DNA of 10,728 nucleotides from DATAQC01 sp051001215 (lineage in GTDB: Bacteria; Actinomycetota; Acidimicrobiia; Acidimicrobiales; AC-14), in assembly GCA_051001215.1 (NCBI GenBank), contig JBPCNP010000149.1:1-10728 (forward strand). The letters are read 5' to 3'. Numbering within the stretch: the first letter of the stretch is position 1; every line of letters begins with the position of its first letter. The translations under genes were made by a program, and so were the position numbers. This document shows, piece after piece, positions 1 through 5,192 of the stretch. The notes under the pieces were generated by a model, which made no database searches, was not told the origin of the DNA, and was given only the letters and a program-made list of their open reading frames with translations.

Positions 1-178
1 GGTGAAGCTGGGCCCACCCTGGCCGCTGACCAGCTCACTCGATCCGCTGTTCCCGCGGGGTGTCGAGTTGGTACGAGTGCCGCTGCCTCGGGTGCTGGCC
101 CGGGTCCTGCGTCCGTCGGTCGCCATGCGTCATTGCTCCTGTCGTCACGCCAGGTCCGGCACCTGGTCAAACCGCTAG
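1..178. other. Ambiguous edge segment: end of an upstream gene or start of a divergent one
   Basis: Two readings are possible and neither is secure. On the plus strand, the frame beginning at base 2 is open from the window edge to a TAG at 176-178. It reads like a protein C-terminus in its first half (LFPRGVELVRVPLPRVLARVL), then becomes Cys/His/Arg-rich and less convincing. On the minus strand, an ATG at 126-124 opens a frame that runs off the left edge, about 42 codons long, with AGGAG nine bases upstream. Its product is a Ser/Thr/Gly/Arg-rich stretch with no recognisable domain. Third-position GC is high in both frames, so it does not decide. No function is assigned. Confidence 0.3.
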
Positions 179-194
179 GTGTTACGTGCACCTA
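176..194. promoter_or_regulatory. Inverted repeat TAGGTG-N7-CACCTA, candidate operator
   Basis: Perfect six-base arms (176-181 and 189-194) flank a seven-base spacer, TTACGTG. The repeat lies about 108 bases before the SIS-HypC start. A weak -10-like box, GATACT at 203-208, lies just downstream, so a bound protein would sit over the promoter. The symmetry is seen directly; the operator role is inferred from position. I do not recognise it as the site of a named regulator. It could instead be a weak hairpin ending an upstream transcript, although there is no T-tract. The rest of 195-302 holds no gene I can support. Confidence 0.35.
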
Positions 195-302
195 AGTGAC
201 AGGATACTGCTACCGGATTGCGAAGTCAGGAGAAAGTTCCCACCGTTTCGAGCTGCCGTTGCCGTCCGGAGGTGGGAGAATTCGCCGCATGGGAGCAAGT
301 CG

Positions 303-1022
303 ATGAGCGTCACCAGTTCGCCGCCGGGCCTCGACGTCGGCGTCAACGGCCTCAGCCAGGACCTGGCCCGGGCGTCGCTGGCCATGGCCCGACGGTTTCA
401 TGCCGGAGGCACTATGTGGTGCGTCTCCCCGGCCTGGCCCTTTCACGCCCATCATGTGGCCGTCGAGTTCGTCCATCCCGTCATCGTGGGCAAACGGGCC
501 CTCGCCTCGCTCACCGTTCCGCCCGGTGCCGACGTGGTGGCCACCCTGCGGGCATCGGTTCGGCCCGGCGACATGGTCGTGGCCCTGGCCCCTGCTGACG
601 ACGCCGAGGTGGCCGATGCCATGCGCCGAGGTCCGGCTTGGGGGGTGGAGACCTTGTGGATCGGCCACGGCACCCGCCCGAAGCCGGGCGCGGCCGACCA
701 CGTGGTATGGCTCGACGCCACCGCCGTGCTGGAGGCGTCGGAGGAGTTCGTCCGCATCTATCACCTGCTGTGGGAGCTCACCCACGTGTGCTTCGAGCAT
801 CCGGGGTTGTTGAAGGCCGAGCCCGAGTGCACCGACGACGTGTGCATCACGTGTTCGGACGAGGGGCGCCTGGCCGAGGTGGTGAGCGTCGCCGGTGACG
901 AGGCCGTGGTGCGCACCGCCGAGGGCATCGAGCGCATCGACGTCATGCTCATCGCCCCGCCCCAAACCGGCGACCTCGTGCTCGTGCACGCCGGATCGGC
1001 CATCGCCGACGTGAGCGACTGA
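303..1022 (+). CDS. SIS-like domain fused to HypC/HupF hydrogenase-maturation domain
   Basis: This 239-residue protein has two parts. Residues about 20-170 resemble a degenerate SIS phosphosugar-isomerase fold that lacks the usual GNGGS and STSGNS loops but keeps a typical C-terminal helix (YHLLWELTHV). Residues 181-239 match HypC/HupF: CITCSDEG stands where free HypC has its N-terminal Met-Cys, and the end TGDLVLVHAGSAI is characteristic. HypC family proteins work with HypD to assemble and deliver the Fe(CN)2CO unit to [NiFe]-hydrogenase. Here the key cysteine (C181, with C184 nearby) is internal, so it cannot be an N-terminal Cys unless the protein is cleaved. The open frame extends upstream to base 60, but ATG 303 is preferred because GGGAG lies at 291-295 and homology starts only after it. 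The next gene follows after 3 bases. The HypC assignment is fairly sure; the SIS part is inferred. Confidence 0.75.
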   Translation: MSVTSSPPGLDVGVNGLSQDLARASLAMARRFHAGGTMWCVSPAWPFHAHHVAVEFVHPVIVGKRALASLTVPPGADVVATLRASVRPGDMVVALAPADDAEVADAMRRGPAWGVETLWIGHGTRPKPGAADHVVWLDATAVLEASEEFVRIYHLLWELTHVCFEHPGLLKAEPECTDDVCITCSDEGRLAEVVSVAGDEAVVRTAEGIERIDVMLIAPPQTGDLVLVHAGSAIADVSD

Positions 1023-1025
1023 CCC

Positions 1026-1700
1026 ATGAGCCCCGAGGCCACCGACTTCCTCTACCCGTTCATCGAGGGCGACGAGACCGATTCCGAGGCGCTCCTGGCC
1101 GATCTGGCGCTGTCGGCCCAAGGCAAGTGGGCCCAGAGCACGTCGCTGCGCGCCGAGACCCTCGAGCGCATCGAGGACCAGTTGCGCACGGTCGCGGCGG
1201 CCATGGCCGAGCGCTTCGCCGCCGGGGGCCGCCTCTACGCCTTCGGCAACGGCGGCAGCGCCACCGATGCCGAGGGAGTGGCCCAGCTCTACACCCGCCC
1301 GCCCTACGGCTCGCCCCTGCCCGCCCGGTCGCTGGCCGACGACCAGGCCGTGCTCACGGCCCTGGCCAACGACATCGGCTTCGACGTGGTCTTCTCCCGC
1401 CAGCTCATCGCCCACGGTCGCCCCACCGACATCGCCATGGGGTTCTCGACCAGCGGGAACTCCGAGAACTTGCTCATGGCCTTCGCCGAGGGGGCCAAGC
1501 AGGGGATGCTCACCGTGGGGCTGTCCGGCTATGACGGCGGTCGCATGGCCAGCGACAGCCGGCTCGAGCACTGCATCGTGGTGCGCTCTGACAGCGTGCA
1601 CAGAGTCCAGGAGTCCCAGGCGTCGGTGGTCCATGTGCTCTGGGCCTACGTCCAGGAGGCTCTGTTGGCCGACGGCTTCGCTGCCCCGGGCGGTCGCTGA
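1026..1700 (+). CDS. GmhA-like SIS-domain protein (sedoheptulose-7-phosphate isomerase family)
   Basis: This 224-residue protein has the clear layout of the phosphoheptose isomerase family. The phosphate loop GNGGS is at 74-78, ALANDIGFDVVFSRQ at 112-126, the second substrate loop STSGNS at 141-146, GLSGYDGGRMA at 165-175, and a C-terminal helix with VQES...VVHVL keeps the family histidine (H203). GmhA converts sedoheptulose 7-phosphate to a heptose phosphate. By recalled alignment to E. coli GmhA, however, the catalytic Glu65 position is Leu88 and Glu64 is Gln87, so ordinary isomerase activity is doubtful. About 40 extra residues precede the SIS core. It starts 3 bases after the SIS-HypC gene with no clear ribosome-binding site, which suggests translational coupling. 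That pairing suggests a role in hydrogenase maturation rather than heptose synthesis; no other heptose genes are visible. Confidence 0.85.
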   Translation: MSPEATDFLYPFIEGDETDSEALLADLALSAQGKWAQSTSLRAETLERIEDQLRTVAAAMAERFAAGGRLYAFGNGGSATDAEGVAQLYTRPPYGSPLPARSLADDQAVLTALANDIGFDVVFSRQLIAHGRPTDIAMGFSTSGNSENLLMAFAEGAKQGMLTVGLSGYDGGRMASDSRLEHCIVVRSDSVHRVQESQASVVHVLWAYVQEALLADGFAAPGGR

Positions 1701-1737
1701 ACCCGGACGGAACCATGAGCGTCAACATCCATCAGCC

Positions 1738-1757
1738 CCCTCCGCCTAGGCGGAGGG
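1738..1757. terminator. Perfect 20-base palindrome, probable bidirectional terminator
   Basis: CCCTCCGC and GCGGAGGG pair perfectly around a CTAG loop. The palindrome lies between two convergent genes, 37 bases after the SIS stop codon, and the MerR gene's TAG stop falls in the loop on the minus strand. No T-tract follows on either side, so this is not a classic rho-independent terminator, though T-poor terminators are common in GC-rich actinobacteria. Because it is a perfect palindrome it could also bind a dimeric protein. Confidence 0.55.
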
Positions 1758-2210
1758 CGACTCGGGGCGGCGGCCGATGGTGAGGGGGGTGTTGCACGTG
1801 CACAGGCTCTCTTCGCATCGGTGCTCGCCCTCGGTGCGGGCCAGTCGGTCGAGTACCTCGTGGAGGGTACGGCGAAGGTTGCTCAGCTCGGCCAACCGCT
1901 GGTCGGTCTCGATGAGCTTCCGCTCCACGAGAGCGGCCAGCTCGGGGTGGTTCTCGCCGCAGCACCCTTCGGCCACATGCATGAACTCCTTGGCCTCGAC
2001 CAGGCTCAGGCCGAGCACCTTGGCCCGGCTGACCAGCTCGATGCGCCGCAGGGCCTCGCCGTCGTAGAGCCGGTACCCCGACTCGGTGCGCACGGCCGGC
2101 TCGACCAACCCCATGGATTCGTAGAGACGCAGGGCCTTCCTGGTGACGCCGGTGCGACGACCGACCTCGGAGACCTTCAGCAGGTCGTCGACGTTCGGGT
2201 CGGTCTTCAT
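1746..2210 (-). CDS. MerR-family transcriptional regulator, heavy-metal-sensor type
   Basis: This 154-residue protein has the MerR layout. A winged helix-turn-helix spans about residues 11-80 (LLKVSEVGRRTGVTRKALRLY, GYRLYD, LGLSLVEAKEF). A long dimerisation helix spans about 90-125, and the C-terminal loop is rich in Cys. Cys83-Cys84 sit where MerR/ZntR-type proteins carry their first metal ligand. H130, C132, C137 and C139 form a second cluster matching the C-terminal ligand region of that branch. This suggests sensing of a thiophilic metal such as Zn, Cd, Pb or Hg, but the ion cannot be read from sequence. The stop codon lies inside the terminator palindrome. The gene converges on the SIS gene and no transporter or reductase is adjacent, so its targets are unknown. 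It probably has its own promoter (see 2217-2222). Confidence 0.85.
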   Translation of the reverse strand: MKTDPNVDDLLKVSEVGRRTGVTRKALRLYESMGLVEPAVRTESGYRLYDGEALRRIELVSRAKVLGLSLVEAKEFMHVAEGCCGENHPELAALVERKLIETDQRLAELSNLRRTLHEVLDRLARTEGEHRCEESLCTCNTPLTIGRRPESPSA

Positions 2211-2216
2211 GTCGGC

Positions 2217-2222
2217 AGTCTA
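2217..2222 (-). promoter_or_regulatory. TAGACT -10 box placed for a leaderless MerR transcript
   Basis: On the minus strand TAGACT fits the actinobacterial TAnnnT -10 pattern and ends six bases before the MerR ATG, so transcription would start at or next to the A of the start codon. No Shine-Dalgarno sequence is seen there, which agrees. No convincing -35 box is visible. Confidence 0.4.
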
Positions 2223-2240
2223 CCGGAGGCGAGGTCCCAA

Positions 2241-2259
2241 CCTGGCCCGGGGGGCCAGG
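2241..2259 (-). terminator. GC-rich hairpin after the small zinc-ribbon-like gene
   Basis: CCTGGCCC (2241-2248) pairs perfectly with GGGCCAGG (2252-2259) around a three-base loop. It begins 25 bases downstream of the 73-residue gene's stop and lies before the MerR promoter, so it would separate the two minus-strand transcripts. It has no T-tract. Confidence 0.45.
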
Positions 2260-2283
2260 ACGCGACGGGGAGCGGCGAGGGGC

Positions 2284-2505
2284 TCAGGCGGCACTGCCAT
2301 AGGGCTGCCCGGCCCCCTCGTAGCACTCAGCGTGGTAGTGCTCGACCCGATCCCAACGGCCGTTCACGTAGATGTTGGCGATCACCTGCCACAGGCGGAT
2401 CTTGGCGCTGAACTTCACTGGTAGACCGCAGGTTGCGCACACAACGGAGCTTCCTGCCTCGATCGGGCGGGTCACCGCCCTGCTGGAGCGAGTCTGTACC
2501 GACAT
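2284..2505 (-). CDS. Small conserved-looking protein with putative zinc site (CxxC...HxHxxC)
   Basis: This 73-residue protein has a variable first 20 residues and a compact core. Cys23-x2-Cys26 lies in the context VVCATCGLPVKF. A beta-rich middle follows (VIANIYVNGRWDRV, 41-54), then His56, His58 and Cys61 (EHYHAEC), and a Gly/Pro end. The Cys and His spacing suggests a single zinc-binding ribbon. I have an impression that similar short proteins occur across actinobacteria but know no assigned function. The composition, with ordinary use of aromatic and hydrophobic residues, makes it a believable gene rather than a shadow frame. It lies upstream of the MerR gene on the same strand, separated by a hairpin. 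No clear ribosome-binding site precedes ATG 2505. Confidence 0.7.
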   Translation of the reverse strand: MSVQTRSSRAVTRPIEAGSSVVCATCGLPVKFSAKIRLWQVIANIYVNGRWDRVEHYHAECYEGAGQPYGSAA

Positions 2506-2608
2506 GTGAGTGGTATCGGCATCTCCGGGCTCGGCTGAACGAGATCTTCGCGTCGGGCGACCGCCGGGCCGCCTTCGCCTGCCGCCGGAGCCCCGAGAGG
2601 GAGGAATT

Positions 2609-2636
2609 CGTCAACTCAACGAAGATTGAGTTGACG
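2609..2636. terminator. 28-base inverted repeat with 11-base perfect arms
   Basis: The left arm at 2609-2619 (CGTCAACTCAA) pairs perfectly with 2626-2636 around a six-base loop. It starts 11 bases past the stop of the small membrane protein gene on the minus strand, so it is well placed to end the kinase/membrane-protein transcripts. The arms are unusually AT-rich for this genome, and there is only a short AATTCC rather than a T-tract afterwards. The alternative is a binding site for a dimeric regulator of the 73-residue gene, whose start is about 100 bases further on. The remainder of 2506-2647 shows no supported gene. Confidence 0.5.
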
Positions 2637-2647
2637 TGACCCGTCGT

Positions 2648-3043
2648 TCATGTGAAGGTGCGGTCGCCGGGGCGTGGGGTGCGTCCGCCGTGCACCTCAG
2701 CCCCGGCCTCCTTCTCGGCCTTCCCCGTCATGGTGCGGCCCGGCTGGGCCCGGCCCAGGGCCACCGCTTCCCGGACGAGATCGCGCACCGCTTTCTCCTC
2801 TGCGCCGCTTGCGACCAGCGCGGCCACCAGCTCCTCCACCCGAGCGCCGGCCATATCCTCGGCGTCGCCGGGGGCACCGCCGGCCACCGCCGTGGCCACG
2901 ATGAGGCAGGCGACCGCCGCTGCGGTGACCAGGCCGAACGTGAGGGTGATCGTGTTGTCATCGGCGACCGACCCGACCACCATCCCGGCGATGCCGGATG
3001 CGCACACGGCCACGACGACCCAGCGCACGACGCGAGGGCTCAC
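2648..3043 (-). CDS. Small two-pass membrane protein, unknown function
   Basis: With GTG 3043 as start, this is a 131-residue protein. Two hydrophobic segments (about 5-26 and 32-55) are joined by a short polar turn (ADDNT). A cytoplasm-sized tail follows, with an acidic-to-neutral amphipathic helix at about 60-98 (ARVEELVAALVAS, VRDLVREAVALG). The final 30 residues are basic and Gly/Pro-rich. The frame is open for another 450 bases upstream, but that part overlaps the kinase gene antiphase, and the membrane segments begin right after this GTG. It lies 86 bases after the kinase stop on the same strand and may be co-transcribed. I do not recognise the family. Confidence 0.6.
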   Translation of the reverse strand: MSPRVVRWVVVAVCASGIAGMVVGSVADDNTITLTFGLVTAAAVACLIVATAVAGGAPGDAEDMAGARVEELVAALVASGAEEKAVRDLVREAVALGRAQPGRTMTGKAEKEAGAEVHGGRTPRPGDRTFT

Positions 3044-3129
3044 GCGCAGATCACCGCCCGGAGGGCCCGCCGCCCCGCGGGGGTGGGGAATGGGCCGCCC
3101 AGGTGAGGGGACCCGCAGAAGCGCACACC

Positions 3130-5118
3130 TCAGGTCGGGATCCCGAAGACGGACTTGAAGGCCTCGAAGGTGCCCTGGGCGCGCGCCCAGTCCTGGGACC
3201 GGGCCTGGAAATAGAGGGCGAAGCCGAATTTGGGGCTGTTGACCCCGAGGTCGACGGCCCGGATGTCGGTCCCTCGATCGGCATAGGTGAACTGCCAGAG
3301 GCTGGCCGGGGAGCTCAGGAACGTCGCCGGATCGATGCCGATGCGCTTGTAGGTGGGGTGGCTGGCCGAGAAGCTCGTCTCCTGGTCCGTCGCCGAAGCC
3401 ACGAGCGACGGGGCAGGCGGTTGCTGATGGTCGACCTCCAGATAGGAGACCCCGGCGGGGTCCACGAAGAACGTCTGGGTGCCGGCCCGACGGACGGTCC
3501 ACTTGGGTGGGTAGCGAATCGTGAAGCCGGTGGTGGCGTCGGTGTACGGGATCCAGCTGGACACCGGGCCCGGTGCCGACGCCGATTTCTCGATCGTCGG
3601 TCGCTGCGCTCTCAGCGTGCGACCTCCGGTGACGATCAAGGCGATCATGACGCCGGCGACGAGAAGGGCCAGGAGGGCGACCCAGAGACCGCGTGGAAAT
3701 CGTCCCGGAGGCCGATCGGGTTCCACGACGACCGGCGGTCGGGGAGGAGGCTCAGGAAGCGGCGGCGGCGTGACCGTTTCCGCCGGAAGCTGGAAGAACC
3801 AGGGCTCCCGCCCGACCGCCGACTCCACCGTCGGCGCGGGTTCCCCGGTGGCGGTGTCGGCGGGCACTGCGGTGTCGGCGGGCACTGCGGTGTCGACGGG
3901 AAGTGCGGTGTCGACGGGAAGTGCGGTGTCGACGGCGACGCCACTCGCGGCAGGTTCCCCACCGAACGGGCGGCTCAGCGGTGAAGGTGCCGCCGACCAC
4001 ATCGTGTCGCGCTCGTCGCCGCCCGCCGACGTGCTGAGCCCCGCCGGCGCGGTGCTGTCGGTGGCGTCCCGAGCCGCCGGTGTGGCCGTGGCGGCCCACG
4101 CCGGGTAGCCCGAGGGGCCCTCGGCCTGGGGCACCGCCGTGTCTCTTGCGGCGGCGGCCGCTCGGGCCCCCGGGACCGGATCTTCGGCGGCGACCGGGGT
4201 GTCGACCAGCGTGGGCCAGGGGGCCGCGGCGGGCTCTCGGGGAGGGTCACCGCCAAGGCGCGCTGCTGGAGGGACGGTCCCGCCCACAGTCGGGCGTGGC
4301 TCACCGGCGGCGGCCTCGAGAAGGGCCCGGGTGGCGTTGTCGTCGGGACGGTCCCAGGCGTCTTTCACGAGGAGGGCGTCGAGCACGGGACGAAGGGCGC
4401 CGAAGCGCTCACCCGCACGCGCCGGCTGGTTGACGATGGCGGCCATGGTGGCTGTCGGCGTGCCACCGTCGAAGGGCGGGACCCCCTCTACCGCGAAGTA
4501 CAACGTGGCCCCCAGCGACCACAGGTCGGACTGGGCTGTCGCTCCCGCCGACTCGGTCTGCTCGGGGGCCAGGTAGAAGGGTTCGTGCATGGCTCCCGAG
4601 CCAGCGATGCGGGGAATGTCGACGACGGACGCCACGCCGAAGTCGGCCAACCGGACCCCGGCCTCGGTGAGCAACACGTTCGAGGGGCGCACGTCGCGGT
4701 GCACCAGTCCGAGGTTGTGGGCGGCGGTGAGGGCGGCGAGCAGCTCGAGACCGATCGCCGCCACCTGCTCGGGTGTGAGGGGCCCCTGGGCGGCGACCAC
4801 ATCGACCAGGGTGCGGGCCGTGACCAGCTCGCTGACCACGAACGGCTGGCCCGCCTCGGCGACCACGTCGAGCACGGTGACGGCGACGCGATGATCGAGG
4901 GCGGCGGCGGCCGAGGCTTCGCGCAGCACCTTCTCGGCCAGGGCCGCCTGCTCGGCGTCGTCGAGGATGTCGGGGAGCTCGACCTCGCGGACCGCGACCT
5001 GGCGCTGCGTGTGGTGGTCGTTGGCCAGCCACACGGGTCCCATGGGACCGTTGCCCAACCTCTCGATCAGCTCGTAGCGATCGGCCACGACACGACCAGC
5101 GACCGCTCCGGTGGACAT
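3130..5118 (-). CDS. Transmembrane Ser/Thr protein kinase homologue, PknB-like, with altered catalytic lysines
   Basis: This 662-residue protein has a kinase domain at about 13-275, a Pro/Ala/Thr-rich linker to about 473, one membrane helix (about 474-497, LWVALLALLVAGVMIALIV) and an extracellular domain at about 519-662. The ectodomain begins with GFTIRYPPKWTV, as in many actinobacterial kinases. Kinase landmarks are the glycine loop G22-x-G24-x2-G27, alpha-C Glu67, H140-R-D142, Asn147, D159-F-G and A184-P-E. The ATP-anchoring lysine of VAVK is Arg44 (VAVREV), and the lysine of HRDxKxxN is Arg144 (HRDVRPSN). Loss of the first usually abolishes or greatly lowers phosphotransfer, so it may be a pseudokinase or use another lysine. 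ATG 5118 is chosen because the kinase fold starts 12 residues later and a -10 box lies just upstream; the frame itself extends on to 5484 through kgd. It is divergent from kgd. Confidence 0.9.
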   Translation of the reverse strand: MSTGAVAGRVVADRYELIERLGNGPMGPVWLANDHHTQRQVAVREVELPDILDDAEQAALAEKVLREASAAAALDHRVAVTVLDVVAEAGQPFVVSELVTARTLVDVVAAQGPLTPEQVAAIGLELLAALTAAHNLGLVHRDVRPSNVLLTEAGVRLADFGVASVVDIPRIAGSGAMHEPFYLAPEQTESAGATAQSDLWSLGATLYFAVEGVPPFDGGTPTATMAAIVNQPARAGERFGALRPVLDALLVKDAWDRPDDNATRALLEAAAGEPRPTVGGTVPPAARLGGDPPREPAAAPWPTLVDTPVAAEDPVPGARAAAAARDTAVPQAEGPSGYPAWAATATPAARDATDSTAPAGLSTSAGGDERDTMWSAAPSPLSRPFGGEPAASGVAVDTALPVDTALPVDTAVPADTAVPADTATGEPAPTVESAVGREPWFFQLPAETVTPPPLPEPPPRPPVVVEPDRPPGRFPRGLWVALLALLVAGVMIALIVTGGRTLRAQRPTIEKSASAPGPVSSWIPYTDATTGFTIRYPPKWTVRRAGTQTFFVDPAGVSYLEVDHQQPPAPSLVASATDQETSFSASHPTYKRIGIDPATFLSSPASLWQFTYADRGTDIRAVDLGVNSPKFGFALYFQARSQDWARAQGTFEAFKSVFGIPT
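3851..3940 (-). repeat. 18-base tandem repeat in the kinase linker
   Basis: There are four 18-base units (3851-3868, 3869-3886, 3887-3904, 3905-3922) in two identical pairs, and a fifth diverged unit to 3940. On the minus strand they encode hexapeptides of the form (V/A)DTA(L/V)P in the juxtamembrane linker. The paired identity suggests stepwise duplication. They probably only set linker length, though each unit carries a threonine. Confidence 0.85.
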
Positions 5119-5192
5119 GCACAAGACGCTACCCACCCAGGCGGGCCATTGATGCCCAGCCAGTCGTGGCGACACCGGTACGCTGTTCCCAC
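5119..5192. promoter_or_regulatory. Divergent promoter region between kinase gene and kgd
   Basis: The 74-base gap carries two outward-facing TAnnnT boxes. TAGCGT on the minus strand (5126-5131) ends seven bases before the kinase ATG. TACGCT on the plus strand (5179-5184) ends eight bases before the kgd ATG. Neither gene has a Shine-Dalgarno sequence, so both transcripts may be leaderless or nearly so. No good -35 boxes are seen. An imperfect inverted repeat, GGGCCAT-TG-ATGCCC at 5143-5157 with one bulged base, lies between them and could be a shared operator. Confidence 0.45.

Noticed and set aside
60..302. N-terminal extension of the SIS-HypC frame to base 60
   Set aside because: The extra 81 residues are Cys/Arg/Pro-rich without a domain and cover the inverted repeat. 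A ribosome-binding site and homology both support ATG 303.
210..1634. 474-codon minus-strand open frame opposite the SIS-HypC and SIS genes
   Set aside because: A His/Gly/Arg-rich shadow in GC-rich DNA with no motif; the plus-strand genes explain the region.
1715..1783. 22-codon plus-strand ORF just after the SIS gene
   Set aside because: It runs through the terminator palindrome and encodes a Pro/Arg/Gly string; nothing supports it as a gene.
2433..2639. Plus-strand 68-codon frame with high third-position GC
   Set aside because: It starts antisense inside the 73-residue gene, has no start codon near its plausible part, and its end is just the palindrome translated. A decayed gene remnant cannot be excluded.
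5166..5192. GTG 5166 as the kgd start
   Set aside because: It adds nine residues before the conserved start motif, lacks a ribosome-binding site, and would place the -10-like TACGCT box inside the coding region.
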